A stretch of 64,000 nt of DNA. It comes from Gammaproteobacteria bacterium (GTDB lineage Bacteria; Pseudomonadota; Gammaproteobacteria; Steroidobacterales; Steroidobacteraceae). The notes beneath the pieces are model-generated. The model was not told where the DNA came from and did no database searches. It saw only the letters and a program-made list of their open reading frames with translations. Numbering within the stretch: position 1 is the first letter of the stretch; every line of letters starts with the position of its first letter. The position numbers and the translations under genes are program-made. Of the stretch, positions 35,061 through 46,707 are shown piece after piece. The stretch covers positions 1 to 64,000 of the forward strand of contig PLUE01000062.1 of the NCBI GenBank assembly GCA_003164785.1, given 5' to 3'.

Positions 35061-35178
35061 ACGACTTGTCGTCCGACGCAGAAATTTCAGGATTTGCAGG
35101 GTTTGCGATGTGGCGTAACGAGGCGCATGAGGGTATATAGTGGTTGGCTGGGCATGTTTCGGGGTCGGGGGGGCTTAC

Positions 35179-35385
35179 ATGACGAAATCCGCGCAAAAGC
35201 GTTCGAATACCTTCGGTTTCTTGGGCATCGTGATCCTTTCCACGATCAGCATGGTTTGGCTGTTCTGGCACTACCCGGTGAGCACGTTCATGGTGACGCT
35301 CGTCGTACTCGCCGGCCTCGGCATATCCGCACGGTTGGCCCGCTTCATTCAGAGTGACAGCCGCTCGGATCTTACCCACCGCTGA
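35179..35385 (+). CDS. small membrane protein, unknown function
   Basis: The 68-residue protein from ATG 35179 (MTKSAQKRSNTFG) has two hydrophobic helices, FLGIVILSTISMVWLFW and FMVTLVVLAGLGISARLA, with a basic N-terminus, the layout of a two-span inner-membrane protein. A purine-rich GGGGTCGGGGGGG tract precedes it. It lies about 120 bases after the truncated permease and converges with mnmE. No family was recognised. Coding is plausible rather than proven. Confidence 0.5.
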   Translation: MTKSAQKRSNTFGFLGIVILSTISMVWLFWHYPVSTFMVTLVVLAGLGISARLARFIQSDSRSDLTHR

Positions 35386-35417
35386 AGCCCCCTCAGCCGG
35401 CACCAAAACGGCTCGGG

Positions 35418-36809
35418 CTATTTCCCGATACAAAAGCTGCCGAAGATCTCGCCGAGGAGGTCTTCACTGGTAAATTCGCCCGTGATTTCACCAAGCGCTC
35501 GCTGTGCCAGACGCAGGTCTTCCGCAAACAACTCGAGCGCCCGGTTGCTCCGCAACGTCTCGGCCGACGCGTGAACCAACGCATTCGCGCGGTCGAGCGC
35601 ATCGAGGTGACGCCGACGTGCCGATAGCGCACCCGCTTCCGCACCAACATAGCCGGCAACCCGTTTCAAGTGGGCTTTCACGAGATCCAGTCCATCGCCG
35701 CTGCTCGCACTGACGTAGATCGTCGTCATCGGGGAGGCATCGTCTATTCGGGCGGCGGCACCCGTCAGATCGATCTTGTTGACGAGCAGCGTGACCGGCA
35801 CACCCGGCGGCAATTCAGCGAGTTCGGCGGGCAGCAGCGGTGCATCGGCCGCGCCGGCATCCCAAACGTAAAGCACCCAGTCCGCATTCTGAATTTCCAC
35901 GCGGGCGCGACGGATGCCCTCTTCTTCCACCCTATCCACCGCTGTTCGCAGGCCCGCCGTGTCGATGAGATTCACGGGCAGACCATCGAGCTGCACATGC
36001 TGGCGCAACACGTCCCGGGTGGTCCCGGGTACGTCCGTGACGATGGCAACCTCGTCCCCCACCAGGCGATTGAGCAGGCTCGATTTCCCGGCATTGGGTC
36101 TGCCGGCAATCACGACGGTCAGGCCTTCGCGCAGGAGCGCACCCTGCCGGGCGGACGCCGAGATCGAATCGAAGGTCGCGAAGACCTGTGCCAACCTGCG
36201 GGTGAGCGCACTGCCGGAAAGAAAATCAATCTCCTCGTCGGGAAAGTCGATGGCTGCTTCCACATAGACCCGCAGTTCAGTGAGCAAACTCTGTAAATGT
36301 CGGATCCGAGCTGAGAATTCCCCCTGCATCGAGCGCACGGCGGCCCGGGCGGCGGCGGAGGTCCCCGCGTCGATGAGATCAGCGATGGCCTCGGCTTGCG
36401 CGACGTCCATTTTCCCGTTCAGGAACGCGCGCTCGCTGAATTCACCGGGGCGTGCCAACCGGCAGCCCAATGCCAGGCACCGACGCACCAGGGCGTCCAT
36501 AACCACCACGCCACCATGGCCCTGGAGTTCGAGGATGTGCTCCCCCGTAAAGGAAGCCGGAGCGGGGAAATACAGCGCGAGGCCCTGATCGAGGGCTGTC
36601 CCGTCGTCGGCCAGAAAGCGCGTCAGATGGGCGACCCGCGGAGGAGGCGGGGTGGCGAGCAGCGTCGCGACAATGCGCGGAACCTCCGAGCCCGAGACCC
36701 GGATGACTCCGACCGCGCCCCGCCCCATGGGGCTCGCGATGGCGACGATGGTGTCGGACACCCGGCCCGGCAAGCCGTGGGACGTTTCGGCAGGCAGCGA
36801 CACCGTCAC
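35418..36809 (-). CDS. mnmE: tRNA uridine-5-carboxymethylaminomethyl(34) synthesis GTPase MnmE
   Basis: MnmE is the GTPase partner of MnmG in wobble-uridine modification. The N-terminal formyl-THF-binding domain carries DTIVAIASPMGRGAVGVIRVSG, a central helical domain follows, and the G domain has GRPNAGKSSLLN (G1) and DTAGLR (G3). The C-terminus ends in the catalytically important FCIGK. Length is 463 residues. It lies 22 bases downstream of yidC in the conserved rpmH-rnpA-yidD-yidC-mnmE order. Confidence 0.98.
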   Translation of the reverse strand: MTVSLPAETSHGLPGRVSDTIVAIASPMGRGAVGVIRVSGSEVPRIVATLLATPPPPRVAHLTRFLADDGTALDQGLALYFPAPASFTGEHILELQGHGGVVVMDALVRRCLALGCRLARPGEFSERAFLNGKMDVAQAEAIADLIDAGTSAAARAAVRSMQGEFSARIRHLQSLLTELRVYVEAAIDFPDEEIDFLSGSALTRRLAQVFATFDSISASARQGALLREGLTVVIAGRPNAGKSSLLNRLVGDEVAIVTDVPGTTRDVLRQHVQLDGLPVNLIDTAGLRTAVDRVEEEGIRRARVEIQNADWVLYVWDAGAADAPLLPAELAELPPGVPVTLLVNKIDLTGAAARIDDASPMTTIYVSASSGDGLDLVKAHLKRVAGYVGAEAGALSARRRHLDALDRANALVHASAETLRSNRALELFAEDLRLAQRALGEITGEFTSEDLLGEIFGSFCIGK

Positions 36810-36831
36810 CTCCGAAGCGTCGCCACCGGCC

Positions 36832-38577
36832 TCAGGACCGTGGCTTGTTGGCCTCGGCGCTGACGACCTTGTTCACCCGCCACTGCTGCACGATCGACAG
36901 GACGGTGTTGGTCAACCAGTAGAGCACGAGGCCCGATGGGAACCATGCCATCATGCCGGTCATCACCAGCGGCATGAACTGCATGATCTTGGCCTGCATC
37001 GGATCGGGCGGTGCAGGATTGAGTTTGAACTGCGCGAACATCGCGCCGCCCATCAGCAGCGGGAGCACAAAAAATGGGTCGCGAGACGACAAATCATTGA
37101 TCCAGAGCATGAAGGGCGCCTGGCGCATTTCCACGCTCTCCAGCAACACCCAATAGAACGAAATGAAGAACGGAATTTGAACCACCATCGGCAGGCAGCC
37201 GGCAAGCGGGTTGATCTTCTCCTTCTTGTACAGCTCCATCATCGCGCGACCGAGCTTCTCGCGATCGTCCTTGTACGATTCCTGAATCTGCTTCATCCGC
37301 GGCGCAACGGCGCGCATCTTGGCCATCGAACGGCCACTCGCCTGGCTCAAGGGATAGAACAACAACTTGATGAGAGCAGTCACGATGATGATGGCCCAGC
37401 CCCAATTGCCGATAAGGCCATGAATCCACTTCAGCGAAATGAACAGCGGATGAGCGATGACCGTGAGGAGACCGTAGTCTGCCGTCAGATCGAGCCGCGG
37501 TCCCGTGGTCGCCAACTGCGCCTGAAGCTTCGGTCCGACGAACAGGTTTTCGTTGAACTGTGCGTGGCCGCCGGGCGGGATCAGCGTCATCGGGCCTGTG
37601 GCGCTCAGCAGGTATTGCTGTCCTTGCACCTGCAGCTGGAATTTCGTGGGCTTGCCGGCCTCCGGCACGATCGCCGAGACGAAATGGTGCTGCAAGGACG
37701 CTATCCAACCGTTCGTCGCATCTTCGGAGAATTTGCTGTCGGCTTCGTTTTCGACTTTGAGATCCCGCGATTTCGTACCGTCGAACACCGCGGGACCCTT
37801 GAAGGAATAGGTCTCGACGTCGAAGTAGGAGCGCGATGCATGAACCCAGTGGCGCAGGAACTGCGAATACGATGCCAGGCTGCGGGCGGAGCTATCGTCG
37901 TTCTGTATGTCGTACGTCAGTTCGATGGCATAGGCACCGCGCTTGAATGTGAACGTTTTGGTCACGGTCAGCCCGTGTCCGTCGGACCACGTCAATGGCA
38001 CGCGCAATTCGTTGACGCCCGTCGGCAGCACGTAAGACTTCTCGGCGGACTTCCACATCGCCAGATGCGTCGGGGCAGCCTCGCCCGCGATACCCGTAAG
38101 GCCGGTCTGCAGGAGATACAACGAGTCTTCCGAGTCGTGGTTCAACAAGCGAACCGGTACGTTGGGCGTGTCTTTGTGGAGCGGATATTCGACGATGTCC
38201 GCTCGCTCCAATTCGCCGCCTTTCGGATTGATGGAGAGGTCGAGCACATCGGTCACGACGTGCAGCGGAGACGTGTCGGCCGTCGCGGCGGCGGAGTCCG
38301 CAGATGCAATATCGGCAGCCGGCGCAGCGCTCGTCGCACCCGGCGCGGACGGCGCCGCAGCAGGAGCAGCGTCGGGTGGAGCGGTCACGGGACTCGGTGC
38401 GCCGGCGCCGGCAAGCGGCACCGAGTCGCCCAGTCGGTTCGAGGCAGGTGTGCCGGCGGTGGTGGATTGGTTGTTGCCCGTCAACGAAGACGCTGGATAG
38501 TCACGCATCCAAGCTTCGTAATTGAGGAACAAGATCGCAGCGAGCGCGATCCAAAGCATGACGCGGGTATTAGGCAT
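36832..38577 (-). CDS. yidC: membrane protein insertase YidC
   Basis: YidC inserts and folds inner-membrane proteins, including F-ATPase subunits. The 581-residue protein has an N-terminal anchor ([17 protein letters not shown]), an Ala/Pro-rich linker, the large periplasmic beta-sandwich domain of the gram-negative type, and five C-terminal helices. The conserved region [20 protein letters not shown] contains the start of the insertase core. The last eight bases overlap yidD. Confidence 0.97.
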   Translation of the reverse strand: MPNTRVMLWIALAAILFLNYEAWMRDYPASSLTGNNQSTTAGTPASNRLGDSVPLAGAGAPSPVTAPPDAAPAAAPSAPGATSAAPAADIASADSAAATADTSPLHVVTDVLDLSINPKGGELERADIVEYPLHKDTPNVPVRLLNHDSEDSLYLLQTGLTGIAGEAAPTHLAMWKSAEKSYVLPTGVNELRVPLTWSDGHGLTVTKTFTFKRGAYAIELTYDIQNDDSSARSLASYSQFLRHWVHASRSYFDVETYSFKGPAVFDGTKSRDLKVENEADSKFSEDATNGWIASLQHHFVSAIVPEAGKPTKFQLQVQGQQYLLSATGPMTLIPPGGHAQFNENLFVGPKLQAQLATTGPRLDLTADYGLLTVIAHPLFISLKWIHGLIGNWGWAIIIVTALIKLLFYPLSQASGRSMAKMRAVAPRMKQIQESYKDDREKLGRAMMELYKKEKINPLAGCLPMVVQIPFFISFYWVLLESVEMRQAPFMLWINDLSSRDPFFVLPLLMGGAMFAQFKLNPAPPDPMQAKIMQFMPLVMTGMMAWFPSGLVLYWLTNTVLSIVQQWRVNKVVSAEANKPRS

Positions 38578-38800
38578 TGATCAATCTCTTGTCCGGCACA
38601 GGGTCATAGCCGCCCTCTGCAAAGGGATGGCAGCGCAGGATACGGCGAAACCCGAGCCAGGTTCCGCGTAAAACGCCGTGACGTTCGATCGCTGTGTGGG
38701 TATAGCAGGAACAACTGGGATAGAAACGGCAGCGTGGACCCAGCATTGGGCTCACGACGAGTTGGTACGCGCGAATGGTCCACATCAAGAGTTGGCGCAT
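38570..38800 (-). CDS. yidD: membrane protein insertion efficiency factor YidD
   Basis: The true start is ATG 38800 ([18 protein letters not shown]), giving 76 residues; the ORF track start at 38905 extends into rnpA. The signature [26 protein letters not shown] with its conserved cysteines and the later [15 protein letters not shown] are diagnostic. YidD helps YidC-dependent insertion. It overlaps yidC by eight bases and follows rnpA after four bases. Confidence 0.95.
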   Translation of the reverse strand: MRQLLMWTIRAYQLVVSPMLGPRCRFYPSCSCYTHTAIERHGVLRGTWLGFRRILRCHPFAEGGYDPVPDKRLINA

Positions 38801-38804
38801 AGCT

Positions 38805-39122
38805 CTACCATCGCTGCGTAATGCTCTTCCAATGCTTCTCGAGGCTGGCACGCAACTCTTTGGGTTGCGCGTGACGCGCGGCGTCCCTTGCGGACACCAT
38901 GACATCGACCGGCGGCAATTCGTGCTGATTCAAGCGAAACGATTCGCGCGTCAGCCGCTTGATGCGGTTGCGCGCCACGGCGGTGCGGAATGTGCGCGTC
39001 GCTATTGCCAAACCCAATCGCGGCGTACTTTCCTGATTGGCCACAACCGACAAGCTAAAATAGGCATCGCTCAGCTTCTTGCCACGCTGCCGAACCGCAC
39101 GGAATTCGGCCGGCTGGTGCAA
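38805..39122 (-). CDS. rnpA: ribonuclease P protein component
   Basis: RnpA is the protein cofactor of RNase P, which matures tRNA 5' ends. The RNR motif [17 protein letters not shown] is intact. The only canonical start in frame is TTG 39122 (105 residues), but this cuts off the usual N-terminal segment. Reading upstream in frame gives [15 protein letters not shown], which matches the conserved RLxxPxEF entry of RnpA. No ATG, GTG or other TTG occurs in frame between the rpmH stop and base 39122. The real start may be CTG 39146, an ATC, or something depending on rpmH translation. Confidence 0.9.
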   Translation of the reverse strand: MHQPAEFRAVRQRGKKLSDAYFSLSVVANQESTPRLGLAIATRTFRTAVARNRIKRLTRESFRLNQHELPPVDVMVSARDAARHAQPKELRASLEKHWKSITQRW

Positions 39123-39193
39123 CCGCTTGCTCGGCTCGAATGTCAGCCTCTTGATGAGCGCGGGGATCGCTAGAAAGTCCTGCGCAGCCCGTC

Positions 39194-39328
39194 TTAAGGA
39201 CAGAGTCGCTTGCGGCCCTTCGCACGGCGGCGGGCCAACAGATTGCGGCCACTCTTGGTGGCCATGCGCGCACGAAAGCCGTGGGTGCGGGCACGATGGA
39301 GATTACTGGGATTAAATGTACGTTTCAT
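39194..39328 (-). CDS. rpmH: 50S ribosomal protein L34
   Basis: The gene is too short for the ORF track. Read on the minus strand from ATG 39328 it encodes 44 residues, [20 protein letters not shown]..., with [22 protein letters not shown] at the C-terminal side, an exact fit to L34. It ends with TAA at 39194. It is the first gene of the rpmH-rnpA-yidD-yidC-mnmE block and is divergent from dnaA, as in most bacteria. Confidence 0.97.
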   Translation of the reverse strand: MKRTFNPSNLHRARTHGFRARMATKSGRNLLARRRAKGRKRLCP

Positions 39329-39392
39329 AGCGCAACTTCAGGAAACTTTAAGGGGCAAAATCAAGGAACTACATGATTTGCGAAAGGCGGCA

Positions 39393-39421
39393 AGGGTACT
39401 TAGAGCGGGCGGATGTGTCAA
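39393..39421 (-). promoter_or_regulatory. sigma70-type promoter of rpmH
   Basis: On the minus strand a perfect -35 TTGACA (39421-39416) is followed after 17 bases by TACCCT (39398-39393), about 65 bases upstream of the rpmH start. Position and spacing suit a strong ribosomal-protein promoter. Confidence 0.6.
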
Positions 39422-39501
39422 TAGACGCACCCGTCACTTGGAGCTAGACTCCCTGCCCTTTCGTTAATTCTGCCCCATTGCCGCAATCTAGGAGAGCGCT
39501 C

Positions 39502-40860
39502 TTGTCGGAGTCGCTATGGAATCGCTGTCTGCGTGTGCTCGAGAGCGAACTCCCGGTGCAGCAGTTCAATACATGGGTGCGGCCGCTGCAGGCGATCGAG
39601 CGTGACGGTGAATTGCGCCTGCTGGCGCCGAATCGGTACGTTATCGAGTGGTTGGGTGAGAACTCACTTCCCCGGATCAGGGAACTGCTCCTGGAGTTTG
39701 CGGAGGGCGTTGCTCCGGATCTCGTTCTTGACGTCGGCACCAGGGCGGGCGTCGTGAGCAGCATCGCGAGCGTCAAGAGCGCAAATGATGCGGTGAGTCA
39801 GGCGGCGGCCAGATCGCGCCGCATGGCACCGATGGTCCTGGGCGGCCGGATCAATGCGGACTTCACGTTCGCAGGTTTCGTCGAAGGCAAGAGCAATCAA
39901 CTCGCCAAGGCCGCCGCCATCCAGGTCGCTGGCAATCCGGGCAAGGCCTATAATCCGCTGTTCATCTATGGCGGTGTCGGGTTGGGCAAGACGCACCTGA
40001 TGCACGCGGTTGCAAACCGGATCAAGGAGAACAACTCCGAGGCCCGTATAGCGTACGTGCATAGCGAGCGTTTCGTCGGCGATATGGTGAAGGCGCTGCA
40101 ACACAACACCATCAACGACTTCAAGTCAGCCTATCGGTCGTTGGACGCGCTAATGATCGACGATATCCAGTTTTTTGCAGGAAAGGAGCGCTCTCAGGAA
40201 GAGTTCTTCCATACTTTCAATGCGTTGCTCGAGAGCCAGCAACAGGTCATTCTGACCTGTGATCGGTATCCCAAGGAGGTCGACGGCCTGGAAGAGCGGT
40301 TGAAGTCGCGCTTCGGCTGGGGATTGACGGTTGCGATCGAGCCGCCGGAATTGGAGACTTGCGTCGCGATTTTGATGAGCAAGGCGGCGATGTCGCATGT
40401 GGATTTGCCGGAGGAAGTCGCATTCTTCGTCGCGAAGCGGATTCGATCGAACGTACGCGAGTTGGAGGGCGCATTGCGTCGGGTGGTGGCCACATCGCAC
40501 TTTACAGGGCGCCCGATTACATTGGAGTTTGCGAAAGAGGCGCTTCGGGATTTGCTGGCGCTGCAGGAAAGGCTGGTGACAGTGGAGAATATCCAGAAGA
40601 CTGTCGCCGAATACTACAAGATCAGGATCGCGGATCTGTTGTCGAAGCGGCGTAGCCGTTCCATTGCCAGGCCGCGTCAGGTGGCGATGGCGTTGGCGAA
40701 GGAATTGACCAATCACAGTCTGCCCGAGATCGGGGATGCTTTTGGCGGTCGGGATCACACTACCGTGTTGCATGCGTGTAGGAAAATCAAAGAGTTACGT
40801 GAATCTGAGCGCCGGATAGGCGAAGACTATATGAACCTGTTGAGAACTCTCGCGGGATGA
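39502..40860 (+). CDS. dnaA: chromosomal replication initiator protein DnaA
   Basis: DnaA opens oriC and loads the helicase. The start is TTG 39502, giving (M)[17 protein letters not shown], because AGGAG lies eight bases upstream and the resulting N-terminus matches other DnaA proteins; the track start at 39478 adds eight residues. The AAA+ domain shows [16 protein letters not shown] and [11 protein letters not shown]. The C-terminal domain IV has the DNA-binding signature [16 protein letters not shown]. Length is 452 residues. It is divergent from rpmH and followed by oriC. Confidence 0.98.
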   Translation: MSESLWNRCLRVLESELPVQQFNTWVRPLQAIERDGELRLLAPNRYVIEWLGENSLPRIRELLLEFAEGVAPDLVLDVGTRAGVVSSIASVKSANDAVSQAAARSRRMAPMVLGGRINADFTFAGFVEGKSNQLAKAAAIQVAGNPGKAYNPLFIYGGVGLGKTHLMHAVANRIKENNSEARIAYVHSERFVGDMVKALQHNTINDFKSAYRSLDALMIDDIQFFAGKERSQEEFFHTFNALLESQQQVILTCDRYPKEVDGLEERLKSRFGWGLTVAIEPPELETCVAILMSKAAMSHVDLPEEVAFFVAKRIRSNVRELEGALRRVVATSHFTGRPITLEFAKEALRDLLALQERLVTVENIQKTVAEYYKIRIADLLSKRRSRSIARPRQVAMALAKELTNHSLPEIGDAFGGRDHTTVLHACRKIKELRESERRIGEDYMNLLRTLAG

Positions 40861-41080
40861 GGGGGAGAACCTGTGGATGAAACTGTGGATAAAGTTATAC
40901 ACAGGTCCGCGACAGGTTTCGAACCGGCAGTGGACAGGTGCACAGCAGGGTTAAGGCGAGTATAACAATCTGATTAATATGGTTTTTGTGGGCTTATACA
41001 GAAATGTGCGCGCCCTCATAATCATAGTAATAATCTCTTATTAAGAATCTAAGATTAAGAATGTCCAGACGGGTGTGCCC
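40861..41080. other. chromosomal replication origin oriC (dnaA-dnaN intergenic region)
   Basis: The 220-base gap contains two perfect DnaA boxes, TGTGGATAA (40884-40892, minus orientation) and TTATACACA (40895-40903). Two near matches are TGTGGATGA (40872-40880) and TTATACAGA (40994-41002). The right side, about 41015-41064, is a strongly AT-rich tract (ATAATCATAGTAATAATC..., then the repeated AAGAATCTAAGATTAAGAA), a plausible DNA unwinding element. Genes on the left run leftward and those on the right rightward, as expected around an origin. Confidence 0.85.
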
Positions 41081-42178
41081 ATGAAATTGATGGCGGAGAG
41101 AGAAAAATTATTGGCGCCTTTGCAGGCGGTGATCGGTGTGGTGGAACGCCGTCAAACGATGCCGGTGCTCGCGAATGTGTTGCTCGGTGTGCGGGATGGC
41201 CGGCTGTCGATCACGGCCACGGATCTAGAGGTGGAGTTGGTGGCGGGGACTGAGGTGACGGTTCAGGATGCGGGCGATATCACAGTGCCGGGGCGAAAGT
41301 TTTTGGATATTTTGCGAGCGCTGCCGGAGAAGGTCGCGGTGTCGCTCAGCGTCGAGGGCGAGAAGGTGGTCATCAAGGCAGGGCGCAGCCGTTTCAGCTT
41401 GGTGACGTTACCTGCGGTGGAATTTCCCGTCATCGACGATATCAACGCGCAGCAGACCGTGCAGGTGTCGCGGAAGGAATTGTTGCGCTTGCTCGAGAAG
41501 ACGCATTTTTCGATGGCTCAGCAAGACGTCCGCTATTACCTCAATGGGATGCTGTTGGAGATTGATGGACAGACGCTGCGGGCGGTCGCCACTGACGGCC
41601 ATCGCCTCGCATTGTGCGAAGCGACATTGGCGGCGAAAGCAAAGAGCTCGCAACAGGTGATTGTGCCGCGCAAGGGGGTGCTCGAGTTGCAACGGGTGCT
41701 GACTGAGGATGGCAATGCTGATTTGGCTATCGGTACGAATCACGTTCGTGCGCAGATCGGTGATGTGCGCTTCACGTCGAAGCTCATCGATGGCCGTTTT
41801 CCAGAATATTCGCGGGTCATACCGGCAGCTGCGGCGAATGCCATACGTGCGGATCGGGATGTTTTGCGGGCTGCGCTGCAACGCACTGCGATTTTGTCAA
41901 ATGAGAAATATCGCGGGATCCGCATAACCGTGAAGAGCACGGCTTTGACCGTTCAGGCGCATAACCCCGAGCAGGAAGAGGCCGAAGAAGAGATCGAAGT
42001 CGCTTATGCGGGTGCGGATTTGGAAGTGGGCTTCAACGTGAACTACTTGTTGGATGCCCTGGCCGCGATCGATGGTCAAGAGGTTGAATTGGGTCTGACG
42101 GACAGCAATAGCAGTTGTTTGATTCGTTCGCCAGGAAATGGGTCGGCGCGGTACGTCGTCATGCCAATGAGGTTGTAG
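41081..42178 (+). CDS. dnaN: DNA polymerase III subunit beta (sliding clamp)
   Basis: The ring-shaped clamp tethers the replicative polymerase. The ATG at 41081 gives MKLMAEREKLLAPLQAVIGVVERRQTMPVLANVLL, the family N-terminus, and 365 residues; the GTG at 41075 adds only two. Three clamp domains follow, and the C-terminal YVVMPMRL is the typical end at the polymerase-binding cleft. The recF start lies two bases after its stop codon. Confidence 0.98.
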   Translation: MKLMAEREKLLAPLQAVIGVVERRQTMPVLANVLLGVRDGRLSITATDLEVELVAGTEVTVQDAGDITVPGRKFLDILRALPEKVAVSLSVEGEKVVIKAGRSRFSLVTLPAVEFPVIDDINAQQTVQVSRKELLRLLEKTHFSMAQQDVRYYLNGMLLEIDGQTLRAVATDGHRLALCEATLAAKAKSSQQVIVPRKGVLELQRVLTEDGNADLAIGTNHVRAQIGDVRFTSKLIDGRFPEYSRVIPAAAANAIRADRDVLRAALQRTAILSNEKYRGIRITVKSTALTVQAHNPEQEEAEEEIEVAYAGADLEVGFNVNYLLDALAAIDGQEVELGLTDSNSSCLIRSPGNGSARYVVMPMRL

Positions 42179-42180
42179 CG

Positions 42181-43251
42181 ATGTCGCTACGGCGAATGCA
42201 GGTGACGGATTACCGTTGCCTGCGTTCGGCCGATTTGGAATTGGATCGTAGGTTCACCCTCATCAGTGGGCCGAACGCGTCGGGCAAGACGAGCCTCCTC
42301 GAGGCCATTTACGTCCTCGGCCGCGGCCGATCATTCCGTACCCGACAATTGAACCATTTGATACGAACGGGCGCGGAGCGCTTCGTTGTTTTCGGTGAAG
42401 TGGAATTGGCTGAACGGATTGTTCCGCTGGGCGTTGAGGGATCCAATGGGGGTGTTCGTGCCAGGGCCGGTGGGGCGCCGGTGGGGTCGCTGGCGGAGCT
42501 GGCGGTGGCGTTACCGGCGCAGATCATCGATCCGGAGATCCACCGGCTGATTGAGGAAGGTCCGAGCCAGCGTCGACGATTCCTCGATTGGGGTGTGTTC
42601 CACGTGGAACATTCGTTCGTGAAGTCCTGGCAGGCGTATCAACAGGTGCTTCGTCAGCGAAATGCGGCGCTGCGACTTCGACAGCCTCGCGCTGTTGTAT
42701 CTGCCTGGGATGGGGAGCTCCTGCGCCTGGCTGCCATGATCGACGCAGCACGTTCGCGCTACGTGCTGGATCTCGAGTCCGCTGCACGCTCCATCGCGGA
42801 TCGACTGCTACGAATGGAGCTTGCTCTGACCTATCGATCAGGCTGGAGTCGGGAAATGAGCTTCGCGGATGCCTTGGAGCGCAGTTGGCCCCATGACTAT
42901 GAGGTCGGTAGCACGTCGGTGGGTCCACAGCGAGCTGAGTTAACGATTCGGCTCGATGGACTGGCCGTGAAGGACAGGATATCGCGGGGTCAACAGAAAT
43001 TGCTTGCTGCCTCGTTGTTGATTGCTCAGATCAAGCTTTTTCCTAGTAACGGCGACGTGCGACCGACATTGTTGTTGGATGATCCGTCTGCGGAGCTGGA
43101 CGATGATCGGCTCGCTAGACTAATCGAGGAGGTCTCGCGAGAGACGGTGCAGTTGATTGTCACCAGTCTCGATCCGGAGCTTATGGCCTTTGGCGTGCCG
43201 GGCCGCCGGTACAGAATCGCAGACGGCATCGTGACACCCAGCGATATCTAA
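42181..43251 (+). CDS. recF: DNA replication and repair protein RecF
   Basis: RecF helps load RecA at gapped DNA. The start ATG 42181 (MSLRRMQVTDYRCLRSADL) is two bases after dnaN. The Walker A motif is GPNASGKTSLLEAIYVLGRG, and the ABC-type signature and Walker B are in SRGQQKLLAASLLIAQ and TLLLDDPSAELDD. Length is 356 residues. The codons for the VFHVEH segment contain a complete parS palindrome (see separate entry), so the same bases serve as protein code and probably as a ParB-binding site. Confidence 0.97.
   Translation: MSLRRMQVTDYRCLRSADLELDRRFTLISGPNASGKTSLLEAIYVLGRGRSFRTRQLNHLIRTGAERFVVFGEVELAERIVPLGVEGSNGGVRARAGGAPVGSLAELAVALPAQIIDPEIHRLIEEGPSQRRRFLDWGVFHVEHSFVKSWQAYQQVLRQRNAALRLRQPRAVVSAWDGELLRLAAMIDAARSRYVLDLESAARSIADRLLRMELALTYRSGWSREMSFADALERSWPHDYEVGSTSVGPQRAELTIRLDGLAVKDRISRGQQKLLAASLLIAQIKLFPSNGDVRPTLLLDDPSAELDDDRLARLIEEVSRETVQLIVTSLDPELMAFGVPGRRYRIADGIVTPSDI
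42596..42611. promoter_or_regulatory. parS site (ParB-binding palindrome) inside recF
   Basis: TGTTCCACGTGGAACA is a perfect 16-base palindrome that matches the consensus chromosomal parS sequence. It lies within recF coding sequence, about 1.7 kb from oriC. parA and parB are in the same window. Confidence 0.9.
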
Positions 43252-43267
43252 TGTTCCACGTGGAACC
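43252..43267. promoter_or_regulatory. second parS site, directly after the recF stop codon
   Basis: TGTTCCACGTGGAACC differs from the perfect palindrome only in the last base. It begins on the base after the recF TAA, 656 bases from the first site, so ParB could be loaded at both. Confidence 0.85.
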
Positions 43268-43569
43268 AGATGCTAAGACCGTAGCGGGCCACTGAGTGGG
43301 TTGGACCTCGGGCCGGCGGTCAGACCTGTGGGTTAAGGCCCGATAAGCGATTTCGGCTATCCCAATCAGATACCCGTTGACCGTTCCTATGTCCGATGCG
43401 CAGGAACACCGAGCGTCAACGACAAGGCCGAAGACGATTTCCAGCAAGATTCATGATCGGAGGTTCCCATACTACGGACGTCCATATTGGCTCGATTTCA
43501 CCGAGCGTCCTCGACTATGTCTGCCGCGCTTTGTAAGGGAATGATTTAGCAGGGATTTTCGCCAAACCC
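43268..43569. other. non-coding gap between the recF-side parS and the gyrB promoter
   Basis: About 300 bases without a convincing reading frame on either strand. No tRNA-like, hairpin-plus-U or repeat structure was recognised. Confidence 0.5.
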
Positions 43570-43602
43570 AAGGTCGATTTTCGAGCCCAAAACTGCTATG
43601 AT
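43570..43602 (+). promoter_or_regulatory. probable gyrB promoter, extended -10 type
   Basis: TGCTATGAT (43594-43602) is an extended -10 element (TGnTATGAT) 25 bases before the gyrB start. A weak -35 may lie in CGATTTTCG about 17 bases upstream. Supercoiling-sensitive control is usual for gyrB but cannot be read here. Confidence 0.5.
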
Positions 43603-43615
43603 AGCGGGTCGCTAA

Positions 43616-46042
<2,427 letters not shown>

Positions 46043-46071
46043 CATCGGGGACTCCGGCGTACGTCCGCGGT

Positions 46072-46707
46072 TTAGACGGCGTTGGTCTTCCGAAAGCGAG
46101 CCATCGCAAATTCTGCGATGGCATCTCTTCGCTTGAAGATGCGGTAGCCCAGCAGGACGGCGAGAATGCAGGCATACAGCAGCGGTTCTCGTATGTCCTT
46201 CTTCACCTGCCACCAGAAATGCCACGCACCCAAAATGGCGATCGGGTAGATGAGCCGATGCAGAGTGGTCCACCGCCGCCCGAGCCGGCGTTGCATTTTG
46301 CCCGTCGAAGTGACGGCAAGAGGGATCAACATCAGGAAGGCCAGCATCCCGATCGTGATGTAGGGGCGCTTGATAACATCCTGCCACAACGCGCCTACCT
46401 TTCCGGCTTGATCGAGCACCAGGTATACGGTGAAATGCAGGATCACGTAGAAAAACGCGAACAGACCGAACATGCGCCGGAAGCGCAGCCAGAATATCGA
46501 GTGGGTGACATCCCTCAGCGGCGTCATGCACAGCGTGATGAGCAGAAATTTCAAAGCCCAATTGCCGCAGGTATGCAACATGAGCTTCACGGGATCGGCT
46601 CCTAGATCCACGCCCAGGAGACCGAACGCGCCGGCGGCGAGACGCAGAGCCGGCAGCAAGCACAAAACGAAAACCAGCGGCTTCGCCGCCCAACGCCTGA
46701 CCCACAT
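46072..46707 (-). CDS. msrQ: protein-methionine-sulfoxide reductase heme-binding subunit MsrQ
   Basis: The 211-residue membrane protein carries electrons from the quinone pool to MsrP through b-type heme. Six helices are predicted, with the family blocks ADPVKLMLHTCGNWALKFL, LRFRRMFGLFAFFYVILHF and RLGRRWTTLHRLIYPIAILGAWHF, whose histidines are the heme ligands. The ATG 46707 start overlaps the msrP stop by one base (TGATG); the track start at 46980 is inside msrP. Confidence 0.95.
   Translation of the reverse strand: MWVRRWAAKPLVFVLCLLPALRLAAGAFGLLGVDLGADPVKLMLHTCGNWALKFLLITLCMTPLRDVTHSIFWLRFRRMFGLFAFFYVILHFTVYLVLDQAGKVGALWQDVIKRPYITIGMLAFLMLIPLAVTSTGKMQRRLGRRWTTLHRLIYPIAILGAWHFWWQVKKDIREPLLYACILAVLLGYRIFKRRDAIAEFAMARFRKTNAV

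Noticed and set aside
33176-35140. Plus-strand ORF of 654 residues opposite fumarase
   Set aside because: It is antisense to fumarase for most of its length, then runs out of frame through the permease remnant.
36652-38580. Plus-strand ORF of 642 residues opposite yidC and mnmE
   Set aside because: It is a shadow of the conserved yidC gene, rich in Arg, His and Gln, without domains.
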